Positions 24,803 through 32,696 of a stretch of 64,000 nt of DNA are shown in pieces. Position 1 is the first letter of the stretch. Each line of letters begins with the position of its first letter. The stretch spans positions 1,922,001 through 1,986,000 of the forward strand of contig NZ_CP116009.1 in the NCBI RefSeq assembly GCF_027941915.1, in the 5' to 3' direction. This stretch comes from Ramlibacter tataouinensis. Its GTDB lineage: Bacteria; Pseudomonadota; Gammaproteobacteria; Burkholderiales; Burkholderiaceae_C. The position numbers were made by a program, and so were the translations under genes. The notes beneath the pieces were generated by a model. That model did no database searches. It was not told the DNA's origin and worked only from the letters and a program-made list of their open reading frames with translations.

Positions 24803-25480
24803 TTATTTGTGGAAGCGCGACTCCGGCACCGTCTCCAGTTCGCCGTCGAGGCTGCCGATGTAGTCGGCCATGGCCTTGAGCTCGGCGTTGCCGAACTGCT
24901 TGGCGATGCCGCCCATGACGGCGTTGCCGCGGCCGACAGGCCCCTTCGGATCGGCCTTGTACGACTTCAGCGCGACGAACAGGTAGTCCCTGTGCTGGCC
25001 GGCGATCTTGGGGTAGTTGGGGGCGATCGGCTTGGAGAAGTTGGCGCCGTGGCACGACACGCAGGCGCCCTTCTGCAGCAGGGCGCCGACCTGGGCGCCG
25101 GGCTGGCGGCTGGGCTGCTCGGCCACGGGTTCGTCGGTCCCGAGCTTGGCGTAGTACGCCGCGATTTCCTTGATGTCCTGCTCCGACAGCGAATCGGCGA
25201 TGCTTCGCATGGTCGGGTGCCGGCGCTCACCGGTCTTGTACGCGCCCAGGGCCGCTTCGATGTAGGCGGCGCTCTGGCCGGCGATCATCGGCACCTTGTG
25301 CACTTCGGGGAAGCTGGCCTGGTAGCCCGGGATGTTGTGGCAGCCCACGCACATCGCGATGCGCGCCTGCAGCGGCACCGCGCCGGCGGACGCCGCAGCG
25401 GCAGGCGCGGCCTGTGCGTGTGCAAACCCCGTCGCAGATGCGACAACGAGGGCCATGAGCGTGGTCAACAACTGATTCAT
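24803..25480 (-). CDS. Di-heme cytochrome c4-type protein
   Basis: A 225-residue periplasmic cytochrome. The signal peptide MNQLLTTLMALVVASATGFA ends at AHAQ. Two c-type heme motifs, CVGCH near residue 44 and CVSCH near residue 141, sit in two similar halves. Each half has an axial Met later (PTMRSIADSLS in the first, AVMGGIAKQF in the second), as in cytochrome c4. It carries electrons to terminal oxidases. A likely -10 element TATAAT lies at 25530-25525 on the minus strand, and an FNR/ANR-like box (TTGATCTGGATCAG) covers the region just after it, which suggests anaerobic repression. Confidence 0.93.
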   Translation of the reverse strand: MNQLLTTLMALVVASATGFAHAQAAPAAAASAGAVPLQARIAMCVGCHNIPGYQASFPEVHKVPMIAGQSAAYIEAALGAYKTGERRHPTMRSIADSLSEQDIKEIAAYYAKLGTDEPVAEQPSRQPGAQVGALLQKGACVSCHGANFSKPIAPNYPKIAGQHRDYLFVALKSYKADPKGPVGRGNAVMGGIAKQFGNAELKAMADYIGSLDGELETVPESRFHK

Positions 25481-25504
25481 TTTGAGCGCACAATCGACGA
25501 GCGT

Positions 25505-25518
25505 CTGATCCAGATCAA
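25505..25518 (-). promoter_or_regulatory. Candidate FNR/ANR box before cytochrome c4
   Basis: TTGATCTGGATCAG on the minus strand matches the FNR consensus TTGATNNNNATCAA at 9 of 10 defined bases. It lies 25 bases before the cytochrome start and just after a TATAAT at 25530-25525, a position that would block transcription of the cytochrome gene. The other strand is upstream of the MoxR gene. Confidence 0.55.
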
Positions 25519-25567
25519 CCGGTGATTATAGGGGCGCACCTCGACAGCGCCGATGATGTCCCTTCCC

Positions 25568-26410
25568 ATGAAATTCCAAGGCTCACAGAACTACGTCGCC
25601 ACGCAGGACCTGATGCTGGCGGTCAATGCATCCATCACGCTCAAGCGGCCGCTGCTGGTCAAGGGCGAGCCGGGCACCGGGAAGACCATGCTGGCCGAGG
25701 AAGTGGCGCAGGCGCTGGGCATGCCGCTGCTGCAGTGGCACATCAAGTCCACCACCAAGGCGCAGCAGGGCCTGTACGAGTACGACGCGGTCTCGCGCCT
25801 GCGCGACTCGCAGCTGGGCGACGAGAAGGTCAGGGACATCCACAACTACATCGTCAAGGGCGTGCTGTGGCAGGCCTTCAGCGCCGAGCAGCCGGTGGCG
25901 CTGCTGATCGACGAGATCGACAAGGCCGACATCGAATTCCCCAACGACCTGCTGCGCGAGCTCGATCGGATGGAGTTCTACGTCTACGAGACGCGCGAGC
26001 TGGTGAAGGCCAGGCACCGGCCGCTGGTGTTCATCACCTCCAACAACGAGAAGGAGCTGCCCGACGCCTTCCTGCGCCGCTGCTTCTTCCACTACATCAA
26101 GTTCCCCGACGCCGACACGATGAAGAAGATCGTGGACGTGCACTTCCCCGGCCTGAAGCAGGAGCTGCTGTCGGCCGCGATGAAGACCTTCTACGACGTG
26201 CGCAACCTGCCGGGGCTGAAGAAGAAGCCCAGCACCTCGGAGCTGCTCGACTGGCTCAAGCTGCTGATGGCCGAGGACATCCCGACCGAGGCGCTGCAGT
26301 CCAAGGACGACAAGGTCGCCGTGCCGCCGCTGGTCGGGGCGCTGCTGAAGAACGAGCAGGACGTCACCCTGTTCGAGAAGCTGGTGTTCATGCAGCGGCA
26401 CAACCGCTGA
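25568..26410 (+). CDS. MoxR-family AAA+ ATPase
   Basis: A 280-residue AAA+ ATPase of the MoxR group, chaperone-like ATPases that work with VWA proteins to assemble or activate metal enzymes. The Walker A is KGEPGTGKTMLAEEVA near residues 35-50, the Walker B LLIDEIDKADIEFPNDLL near 112-129, and sensor 1 and the arginine finger region are VFITSNNEKELPDAFLRRCF. An upstream in-frame ATG five codons earlier is possible, but MKFQGS is the usual family start. It opens an operon with a small membrane protein, a GNAT acetyltransferase and a VWA protein. Confidence 0.92.
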   Translation: MKFQGSQNYVATQDLMLAVNASITLKRPLLVKGEPGTGKTMLAEEVAQALGMPLLQWHIKSTTKAQQGLYEYDAVSRLRDSQLGDEKVRDIHNYIVKGVLWQAFSAEQPVALLIDEIDKADIEFPNDLLRELDRMEFYVYETRELVKARHRPLVFITSNNEKELPDAFLRRCFFHYIKFPDADTMKKIVDVHFPGLKQELLSAAMKTFYDVRNLPGLKKKPSTSELLDWLKLLMAEDIPTEALQSKDDKVAVPPLVGALLKNEQDVTLFEKLVFMQRHNR

Positions 26411-26420
26411 AGGCAGGCCG

Positions 26421-26639
26421 GTGCATCCGCTGCTGATCGAGGGCCTGACCGACGCCATCGGGTTCGTGGCCGGGGCGCTGCTGGCCTGGCGGATCGGCCG
26501 CATGCTCGGCTTCGATCCCATGGCGCAGGGCTCCGGCGGCAGCGCCATCGGCGGCATCGTGCTGGCCGGCCTGGGCGGCGGCATCGGCCTGTCCCTGGCG
26601 CGCCGGTTGCGCTCGCGGCGGCGCAACGACAAGCCATGA
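26421..26639 (+). CDS. Small membrane protein of unknown function
   Basis: A 72-residue protein starting at GTG, ten bases after the MoxR gene. Two hydrophobic helices are visible: GLTDAIGFVAGALLAWRIG near residues 8-26 and a glycine-rich one, GGIVLAGLGGGIGLSLA, near residues 44-60. A strongly basic end RRLRSRRRNDKP points to the cytoplasm. I do not recognise a family. Its stop overlaps the ATG of the acetyltransferase by 4 bases, so it is a genuine member of the operon rather than a chance frame. Confidence 0.7.
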   Translation: MHPLLIEGLTDAIGFVAGALLAWRIGRMLGFDPMAQGSGGSAIGGIVLAGLGGGIGLSLARRLRSRRRNDKP

Positions 26640-27229
26640 AGACGCCCGAGCCCTGCACCCTGCACGACCGGCGGCTGCGGCTGGTGCCGATGACGCGCGA
26701 CCATGCGAGCGGCCTGGCTGCCGCGGCGCGCGACGGCGAACTGTGGAAACTGCGGGTCACCTCGGTGCCGGCGCCGGGCGAGGAAGCGGCGTACGTCGAG
26801 ACCGCCCTGGCCGGCCAGGCCGCCGGCCACATGCTGCCCTTCGTGGTGCTGGACGCCGACGGCCAGGTGATCGGCAGCACGCGCTACCACGACATCGTGC
26901 CGGCGGTCGAGCGGCTGGAGATCGGCTACACCTGGTACGCCGCGCGCTGCCAGCGCACCCACGTCAACACCACCTGCAAGCTGCTGCTGCTGACCCATGC
27001 CTTCGAGGTGCTGGGGGCGCAGTTCGTAGGCTGGCGCACCGACAAGGACAACTTCGCCAGCCAGCGCGCCATCGAGCGGCTGGGCGCGCGCAAGGACGGC
27101 GTGCTGCGCCACCATGCGTTACGGCGCGACGGCACGGTCCGTGATACGGTGATGTACAGCCTCGCGGCCGGGGAATGGCCCGAGGTCAAGGCCCACCTGC
27201 AGTACCAACTGGAGCGCCCGCGCGCCTGA
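26636..27229 (+). CDS. GNAT-family N-acetyltransferase (RimJ/RimL-like)
   Basis: A 197-residue acetyltransferase similar to the ribosomal-protein alanine acetyltransferase group. Typical features are LRLVPMTRDHASGLAAA at the start, IGSTRYHDIVPAVERLEIGY in the beta-bulge strands, and the acetyl-CoA region NTTCKLLLLTHAFEVLGAQF, with VGWRTDKDNFASQRAIERLG as the helix after it. This group acetylates N-termini of proteins or small amines, and the substrate is unknown. It overlaps the preceding small gene (ATGA) and is followed 15 bases later by the VWA gene. Confidence 0.88.
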   Translation: MKTPEPCTLHDRRLRLVPMTRDHASGLAAAARDGELWKLRVTSVPAPGEEAAYVETALAGQAAGHMLPFVVLDADGQVIGSTRYHDIVPAVERLEIGYTWYAARCQRTHVNTTCKLLLLTHAFEVLGAQFVGWRTDKDNFASQRAIERLGARKDGVLRHHALRRDGTVRDTVMYSLAAGEWPEVKAHLQYQLERPRA

Positions 27230-27244
27230 CCGGAAAGGCCTGCG

Positions 27245-28435
27245 ATGCTGATCGACTTCTTCTACACCCTGCGCAGCGCCAAGCTGCCGGTCTCGGTCAA
27301 GGAGTACCTCACCCTGCTGGAGGCACTGCAGGCCGGCGTGGTCGGCCCGACCAGCGAGGACGGCTACTCGGTCGACGACTTCTACTACCTGTCGCGCACC
27401 GCGCTGGTCAAGGACGAGAAGCACTACGACAAGTTCGACCGCGCCTTTGCCGCCTACTTCAAGGGCGTCGAGCTGCTGGCCGACTTCACCAAGGACGTCC
27501 CGCTCGAGTGGCTGCGCAAGAACCTGGAACTCGAGCTGTCGCCGGAGGACAAGGCGAAGATCGAGAAGATGGGCTGGGACGAGCTGATGGAGACGCTGAA
27601 GAAGCGCTTCGAGGAGCAGAAGGAGCGCCACGAGGGCGGCAGCAAGTGGATCGGCACCGGCGGCACCTCGCCGTTCGGCGCCTACGGCTACAACCCGCAG
27701 GGCATCCGCATCGGCCAGGACAAGGGGCGCAACCGCAGCGCGGTCAAGGTCTGGGACCAGCGCGCCTACAAGGACTACGACGACAGCCAGGAGCTGGGCA
27801 CGCGCAACATCAAGGTGGCGCTGCGCCGGCTGCGAAAGTTCGCGCGCGAGGGCGCCGAGGAAGAACTGGACCTGGACGACACCATCAAGTCCACCGCCGC
27901 CAACGCCGGCTGGCTGGACATCAAGATGGTGCCGGAGCGGCACAACAACGTGAAGGTGCTGCTGCTGATGGACGTGGGCGGCACCATGGACGAACACATC
28001 CACCGCGTCGAGGAGCTGTTCTCGGCCGCCAAGGCGGAGTTCAAGCACCTGGAGTTCTACTACTTCCACAACTGCGTCTACGACTTCATGTGGAAGAACA
28101 ACCGCCGGCGCTTCTCGGAGAAGTTCCCGACGTGGGACATCATCCGCAAGTACAACAAGGACTACAAGCTGGTCTTCGTGGGCGACGCGACCATGAGCCC
28201 CTACGAGATCCTGCAGCCGGGCGGCAGCGTCGAATACAACAACGAGGAAGCCGGCGCCGAGTGGCTGCAGCGCCTGACCAACGCCTTCCCCAAGTTCGCC
28301 TGGATCAACCCCGAGCCGCAGGGCGTCTGGCAGTACCGCCAGTCGATCGCCGTGATCCAGCAGCTGATGAACCAGCGGATGTACCCGCTGACGATCAAGG
28401 GCCTCGAAGAGGCCATGCGCCTGCTGTCGAAGTGA
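27245..28435 (+). CDS. VWA domain protein of the CoxE-like family
   Basis: A 396-residue protein with a C-terminal von Willebrand factor A-like domain (about 210-390) and an N-terminal helical region (FFYTLRSAKLPVSVKEYLTL). Such proteins pair with MoxR ATPases to mature metal enzymes or assemble complexes. The metal site at about residues 239-249 reads LLMDVGGTMDEHI. The classical D-x-S-x-S motif is altered, with Gly in the third position and Thr in the fifth, so metal binding may be weaker or different. The middle region is highly charged, with Glu/Lys-rich segments. Last gene of the MoxR operon. Confidence 0.88.
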   Translation: MLIDFFYTLRSAKLPVSVKEYLTLLEALQAGVVGPTSEDGYSVDDFYYLSRTALVKDEKHYDKFDRAFAAYFKGVELLADFTKDVPLEWLRKNLELELSPEDKAKIEKMGWDELMETLKKRFEEQKERHEGGSKWIGTGGTSPFGAYGYNPQGIRIGQDKGRNRSAVKVWDQRAYKDYDDSQELGTRNIKVALRRLRKFAREGAEEELDLDDTIKSTAANAGWLDIKMVPERHNNVKVLLLMDVGGTMDEHIHRVEELFSAAKAEFKHLEFYYFHNCVYDFMWKNNRRRFSEKFPTWDIIRKYNKDYKLVFVGDATMSPYEILQPGGSVEYNNEEAGAEWLQRLTNAFPKFAWINPEPQGVWQYRQSIAVIQQLMNQRMYPLTIKGLEEAMRLLSK

Positions 28436-28457
28436 CTTCGCCAATGCAATGAGCGAG

Positions 28458-28483
28458 GTCATCCCCGCGAAGGCGGGGATCCA
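28458..28483 (+). repeat. REP-like palindromic repeat, copy C
   Basis: GTCATCCCCGCGAAGGCGGG then GATCCA. The core CCCCGCGAAGGCGGGG is a perfect short hairpin. It lies just downstream of the VWA gene, where it could act as a transcript end or stabiliser. Confidence 0.8.
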
Positions 28484-28523
28484 CAGCCCACCGAGAAGCA
28501 GCGGCGGCTGCAGAGCCACCGAA

Positions 28524-28550
28524 GTCATCCCCGCGCAGGCGGGTATCCAG
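28524..28550 (+). repeat. REP-like palindromic repeat, copy D
   Basis: GTCATCCCCGCGCAGGCGGG then TATCCAG, in the same orientation as copy C and 66 bases after it. The following bases CGCAACGCGC match the flank of copy A, so the unit is longer than the hairpin. Confidence 0.78.
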
Positions 28551-28650
28551 CGCAACGCGCACCCCCCGCAAAATTCCCACACCTGCGGCGCTCCGCGCCG
28601 GCGTGGACTCCGCGCGTGCGCCGACATGGCCGGCGCCTTGCGCACACCCC

Positions 28651-28734
28651 CGTGACACCCCTGTGACAAGCCCCGCCCTCGCGTGCGGGTTGTTGTTTGC
28701 TCAGGGAAAACCGCCATTGTGACAACGACTGTCA
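28651..28734. promoter_or_regulatory. Possible operator cluster upstream of the porin (TGTCA/TGACA repeats)
   Basis: Read on the minus strand, TTGTCAC (28669-28663) and GTGTCAC (28658-28652) are direct repeats with an 11-base period, as in Pho boxes. At 28720-28734 an inverted repeat TGACA-5-TGTCA follows. They are 100-190 bases before the porin ATG. The regulator is not known, and PhoB is only one possibility. Confidence 0.35.
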
Positions 28735-28837
28735 TCAAGTCTTAGCTCTGCCGCGCTGCAATGGGGATGTCGACCGGCGTTGTGCCGGCGGCCGGGGCCC
28801 ACGGCCCCGCACGAAGCAGCAGACGGAGTAGTACCCC

Positions 28838-29827
28838 ATGAAAAACAGCCTGATCGCGCTGGCCGCCCTGGCCTGCGCAGGCAGCGCACTGGCGCAGTCC
28901 AGCGCCACCCTCTACGGCCGCATCGACACCGGCATCGGTTCCGAGAAGATCAACGGCGCCAGCAACACCCAGGTGTTCAGCGGCCAGCTCAGCACCAGCC
29001 GGATCGGCCTGCGCGGCGCCGAGGACCTCGGCGGCGGCCTCAAGGCCAACTTCAACCTGGAAGGCACCCTGGCGGCCGACACCGGCGTCGTCGGTGGCGG
29101 CAACGGCTTCTTCGATCGCCAATCGTGGGTCGGCCTGTCGGGCGGGTTCGGCTCGTTCAAGGCCGGCCGCAGCGACACCGCGTTCGACGACATCCGCGAC
29201 CTGGCCGTGGTCAACAACCTGTGGGACTCGGAGTTCTCGCCCACCAAGATCGCCTACACCGCCGGCGTCGGCGACTACTCCAGCCGCGCCAGCAACATGC
29301 TGCGCTACGACACCCCGTCGCTGGGCGGCTTCAGCGCCGGCGTGAGCTACGCGCTCGACGAGAACGATGCGCAGAAGCGCGACGTCACCGCCTACAACCT
29401 GCGCTACCGCGCCGGCGCGCTGGACCTGGGGCTGGGGTTCCAGCAACAGAAGCACGAGGCGACGCCGGCCAGCGACCGCGAGTACACCGCGCTGTCGGCC
29501 AGCTACAAGTTCGATGCCCTGCGCCTGTCGGGCGGCTGGCAGCGCGCCGAGAACGGCGCGGGCCTCGAGGACGACGAGTACTCGGTCGGCGTCGCCGTGC
29601 CCTTCGGCGCGTTCGAGCTGACGGCCGGCTACGCGTGGAGCAAGTCCGAGACGGCCGCCGGCGCCACCAGCGCCAAGGGCAAGGCGTTCTCGGTCGGTGG
29701 CACGTACTCGCTGTCCAAGCGCACGCGCCTGTACGCCGCGATGCTCGACGGCGAAGTGGAGAACGGCGCCGGCGCCATCACCACCGATCGCCGCCTGTTC
29801 GCCCTGGGCGTGCGGCACGACTTCTGA
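28838..29827 (+). CDS. Trimeric outer-membrane porin (Burkholderiales type)
   Basis: A 329-residue general porin. The signal peptide MKNSLIALAALACAGSALAQ is cleaved after ALA. The mature start SSATLYGRIDTGIG is typical of this porin family. The rest consists of alternating beta strands with aromatic girdles, and the L3-type constriction region follows RQSWVGLSGGFGSFKAGRS. It ends in a strand finishing GVRHDF, with the C-terminal Phe required for BAM-mediated insertion. It passes small hydrophilic solutes. Transcription ends at a strong terminator about 60 bases downstream. Confidence 0.95.
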   Translation: MKNSLIALAALACAGSALAQSSATLYGRIDTGIGSEKINGASNTQVFSGQLSTSRIGLRGAEDLGGGLKANFNLEGTLAADTGVVGGGNGFFDRQSWVGLSGGFGSFKAGRSDTAFDDIRDLAVVNNLWDSEFSPTKIAYTAGVGDYSSRASNMLRYDTPSLGGFSAGVSYALDENDAQKRDVTAYNLRYRAGALDLGLGFQQQKHEATPASDREYTALSASYKFDALRLSGGWQRAENGAGLEDDEYSVGVAVPFGAFELTAGYAWSKSETAAGATSAKGKAFSVGGTYSLSKRTRLYAAMLDGEVENGAGAITTDRRLFALGVRHDF

Positions 29828-29884
29828 GCTCCCGCTCCGGCTGAGCGGCTCGTCCGCTCATTGACTTTTTTCTCCAAGGTTTTT

Positions 29885-29913
29885 CCGCCGGGACACCCCC
29901 GGCGGTTTTTTTT
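29885..29913 (+). terminator. Rho-independent terminator after the porin
   Basis: An 8-bp perfect GC stem CCGCCGGG / CCCGGCGG with a 5-base loop ACACC, followed by eight T residues. A textbook intrinsic terminator. Confidence 0.93.
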
Positions 29914-29970
29914 GCCCGCTGCAGGAAGGCCGCGACCAGGGTGCCGCCGGTCCAGCCGCCGGCGGCGGCG

Positions 29971-30003
29971 CAGGGAGGGCGCAATTACAATGCGCCCTCC
30001 CTG
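29971..30003 (+). promoter_or_regulatory. tRNA-Arg promoter region inside a perfect palindrome
   Basis: CAGGGAGGGCGCA pairs perfectly with TGCGCCCTCCCTG across the 7-base loop ATTACAA. The sequence TACAAT (29986-29991) looks like a -10 element, and the GCGCCCTCC after it is a GC-rich discriminator of the stringently controlled type. The tRNA begins two bases after the palindrome. No good -35 element is visible. Confidence 0.6.
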
Positions 30004-30004
30004 T

Positions 30005-30079
30005 GCCGCCGTAGTTCAATGGATAGAACGAGCGCCTCCTAAGCGCTAGATGCAGGTTCGATTCCTGCCGGGGGCGCCA
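30005..30079 (+). tRNA. tRNA-Arg, anticodon CCT
   Basis: A 75-base cloverleaf with encoded CCA. D arm GTTC-AATGGATA-GAAC; anticodon arm AGCGC-CTCCTAA-GCGCT with anticodon CCT, reading AGG; T arm GCAGG-TTCGATT-CCTGC. The acceptor stem GCCGCCG pairs with CGGGGGC except for one apparent G4-G69 mismatch. Confidence 0.92.
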
Positions 30080-30139
30080 GGCCCGCACGGACCTGCAGCA
30101 CGCCGGCCTTCCCCCCACGCCGGCCCTCCCCCACTTCCT

Positions 30140-31540
30140 TCACTGCCCGGGCTGTGCCGCGGCCAGCGCCCCGATCCGCTCGCGCCAGTACGCCGTCAGC
30201 GGCGTGCTGGCCTTGGCCGGGCAACGCTCGTTCAGCACGTGCGTGGCCAGCGCCCGGTCGCCGGCGCGGATGGCGGCGTCCAGCAGCGTCTGCGTCAGGA
30301 TGTCGCGCTGCGCGTGGCTGCCGCCGAAGGCGTGGGCGCGGTCGCGCACCCTGAACAGCCCCTCGGCGGCCGACGGCCAGTCGCCGCGCGCGTAGTCCAG
30401 CCAGGCCCGGGCGAGCGGCAATCCCACCTGCGCCGACATGGCTTGGTTGGACGCGCCGGCCGAGCTCGGCTCCGCCAGTGCGGCCAGCAGGCGCTCGCGC
30501 CCGGCCGCGGAAGCGGGCGAGCTGCCAGCCCCGATGCCGGCAACCAGCGCATGCAGGTCGTTGAAGGCATAGAAGCCGGCGTCCGGCGCTTCGGTGCGCC
30601 AGTACCCGGCCAGGCGCTCGAACCGCACATCGACGTCGACGCCCAGCAGTTGCAACCGCCAGAGCACCGCCGTGCCGTCCACCCGCTGCAAGGCCATGTC
30701 GGTGGCATCGGCCAGGTGGGCGTCGTAGGTGTCCAGCGCAGCGGCCAGGTCCATGTTCTCCAGCTGGAACAGCGCGGCATGGAACCAGTTGTGGTACGCG
30801 AAGCCGTTGTCCACCGCCCAGTCGGCCTGCCGGGTGCCCAGCCAGCGGGCGCCTTCGGCATGGCGGCCCTGCATCTCGTGCACGTGGGCGACGGCGTGCA
30901 CCGCCCACGGGTCGCGCCGGTTGACCTCGAGCGCCGCGCGGCCGGTCTCCTCGGCCTCGCCGTACTGGCCCGACTCCTCCAGCCCGAAGGCCTGCATGCC
31001 CAGCACGTAGCCGTACAGGGGCAACCCGCGCGACCAGTGCGGCAGCACCCGCTGCGGGCGCCGCCTGAGGTTGAGCGCATCGCCACGGTAGAAGTCGAAC
31101 AGGTGGGCGAACAGCAGCGCGGCGCTGTCGAGCGGCCAGCGCACCAGGATCGCGTCCCACAGCTCGCAGCCGCGCTCCCAGTCGCCCTGCGCCACCGTGC
31201 GCGCCGCTACCAGGTGGGCGCGCTCGCGCTCGTTGGCGCCGCGGGCGAGCCCTTCGGCACGGTCGAGGCATTCGCGCGCCTCGCATGCAGGCTCGTATTC
31301 GGCCAAGGTCAGCAGCACGGCCGCCTTCAGCGTGTGCGGGTGGACCCAGCCCGGATCGGCGGCGATCGCCTGGTCCAGCGCCTGCAGCGGATCGCCGAAG
31401 TAGGAGAGCATGGATTCGATCGCCTGCTCGACAGCGAGGATGGCGCTGTCGGCACCGGCGGAGATCGCAAGGCCGCGCGGGTCGCGGCGAATGGCAGCGC
31501 CGCGCGCGGCCCGGTCGGTGTGCTCGATGAGAGAGTCCAT
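30140..31540 (-). CDS. Tetratricopeptide-repeat protein of the TTC38 type
   Basis: A 466-residue soluble protein built of helical repeats. The segment VLPHWSRGLPLYGYVLGMQA and the following GLEESGQYGEAEETGRAALE, then HAVAHVHEMQGRHAEGARWL, are typical of the TTC38-like family shared by bacteria and eukaryotes. NGFAYHNWFHAALFQLE continues the His-rich surface. Function is unknown. It has no signal peptide. The gene diverges from a GlxA-type regulator across about 110 bases, which suggests regulation by it. Confidence 0.85.
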   Translation of the reverse strand: MDSLIEHTDRAARGAAIRRDPRGLAISAGADSAILAVEQAIESMLSYFGDPLQALDQAIAADPGWVHPHTLKAAVLLTLAEYEPACEARECLDRAEGLARGANERERAHLVAARTVAQGDWERGCELWDAILVRWPLDSAALLFAHLFDFYRGDALNLRRRPQRVLPHWSRGLPLYGYVLGMQAFGLEESGQYGEAEETGRAALEVNRRDPWAVHAVAHVHEMQGRHAEGARWLGTRQADWAVDNGFAYHNWFHAALFQLENMDLAAALDTYDAHLADATDMALQRVDGTAVLWRLQLLGVDVDVRFERLAGYWRTEAPDAGFYAFNDLHALVAGIGAGSSPASAAGRERLLAALAEPSSAGASNQAMSAQVGLPLARAWLDYARGDWPSAAEGLFRVRDRAHAFGGSHAQRDILTQTLLDAAIRAGDRALATHVLNERCPAKASTPLTAYWRERIGALAAAQPGQ

Positions 31541-31649
31541 GGTTCAGTCCCCGTGACGGAGTGGAGCGCCGGATCGGCGTGCCGCCAGCATCGGCGCGAT
31601 CCGGCTCCTACACTGAGTGCATCGGAGCAAGGAACCGGCCATTTCTGCC

Positions 31650-32696
31650 ATGGCAAGCCCCGTCACCGTCGCGCTGCTCACGCTGCCGCAGTCGACCGCC
31701 GCCACCCTGTTCGGCGTGTTCGACGTGCTGGCCAGCGTGCGGCGCGACTGGAGCCTGCTGCACGGGCGCGGGCCGCTCCCGTCGCCGTTCCGGCCCCTGC
31801 TCGTCAGCGAAGACGGACTGCCCCTGGAAACCGCCAACGGGGTGCGGATCACGCCCCATTGCAGCTATGCCGCCTGTCCTGAGCCCGACGTGGTGGTGGT
31901 GGCCGACCTGATGGTGGCGCCGGGCGAGACCGCGTCGGGGTTCGCATCCGCCGTGGAGTGGCTGCGCGGCTGCCATGCGCGCGGCGCCACGCTGGCGTCG
32001 GCCTGCTCGGGCGCGGTGCTGCTGGCGCAGACCGGCCTGCTCGAAGGCCTGGACGCGACTTCGCACTGGGCCTATTGCGACTGGTTGCGGCGCGCCTATC
32101 CGGGCACCCGCTGGCATGCCGACCGCGGCCTGGTCAGCGCCGGACCGGCGCAGCGCATCCTGATGGCCGGCAGCGGCGTGTCCTGGCACCTGCTGGCGCT
32201 GGCGCTGGTGGCCCGCCACGCCGGCCCCGAGGAGGCCATGCACGTGGCCCGCATCAACCTGATGGACCTGCAGGCGGCGTCGCCGGTCGCCTATGCCTCG
32301 CTCACGCACGGCAGCCGCGCCGCCGATCCGGTGATCGCGCACTGCCAGCAGTGGGCCTCGCAGCACTACGCGCAGGAGTCGCCGGTCGCGCGCATGGCCG
32401 AACTCTCGCGGCTGGCCGAGCGCACCTTCAAGCGGCGTTTCGCGGCGGCCACCGGCATGGCGCCGATCGAGTACGTGCACCACGTACGGCTGGAGGAAGC
32501 CAAGCAGTTGCTGGAGTCCGGCGACTCGCCGGTGGAAGCGGTCGCGCTCGATGTCGGCTACAGCGACACGAGCTTCTTCACGCGCCTGTTCCGGCGCAAG
32601 GTGGGCATGACGCCGGCGCACTACCGGCAGCGGTTCGGCCGGCTCGCGCGGCAATTGGAGGCGGATACTGGCGCGTCGATCGCACGGCACTCTTGA
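31650..32696 (+). CDS. GlxA-type AraC-family regulator with DJ-1/PfpI domain
   Basis: A 348-residue regulator. The N-terminal half is a DJ-1/PfpI-like domain, with the nucleophile-elbow region TLASACSGAVLLAQTGLLEG near residue 120. The C-terminal 100 residues hold two helix-turn-helix units, SPVARMAELSRLAERTFKRR and DSPVEAVALDVGYSDTSFFT, and the end FRRKVGMTPAHYRQRFG. The start ATG at 31650 begins the first strand of the domain. A GTG at 31617 would add 11 unlikely residues. It diverges from the TPR protein gene, which is its likely target. The effector is unknown. Confidence 0.88.
   Translation: MASPVTVALLTLPQSTAATLFGVFDVLASVRRDWSLLHGRGPLPSPFRPLLVSEDGLPLETANGVRITPHCSYAACPEPDVVVVADLMVAPGETASGFASAVEWLRGCHARGATLASACSGAVLLAQTGLLEGLDATSHWAYCDWLRRAYPGTRWHADRGLVSAGPAQRILMAGSGVSWHLLALALVARHAGPEEAMHVARINLMDLQAASPVAYASLTHGSRAADPVIAHCQQWASQHYAQESPVARMAELSRLAERTFKRRFAAATGMAPIEYVHHVRLEEAKQLLESGDSPVEAVALDVGYSDTSFFTRLFRRKVGMTPAHYRQRFGRLARQLEADTGASIARHS

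Larger units (their letters stand above)
28436..28837. other. 402-bp intergenic region with repeats and porin promoter region
   Basis: No credible gene lies here. Short frames across it encode the runs VIPAKAGIH and VIPAQAGIQ, which are translations of the repeats. It holds two REP-like copies, then a run rich in TGTCA/TGACA half-sites (28651-28734), and the untranslated leader of the porin, ending in the ribosome-binding-like CGGAGTAG at 28825-28832. Confidence 0.7.

Noticed and set aside
28449..28655. Small plus-strand frame with VIPAKAGIH and VIPAQAGIQ
   Set aside because: These strings are translations of the REP-like repeats and not a real protein.
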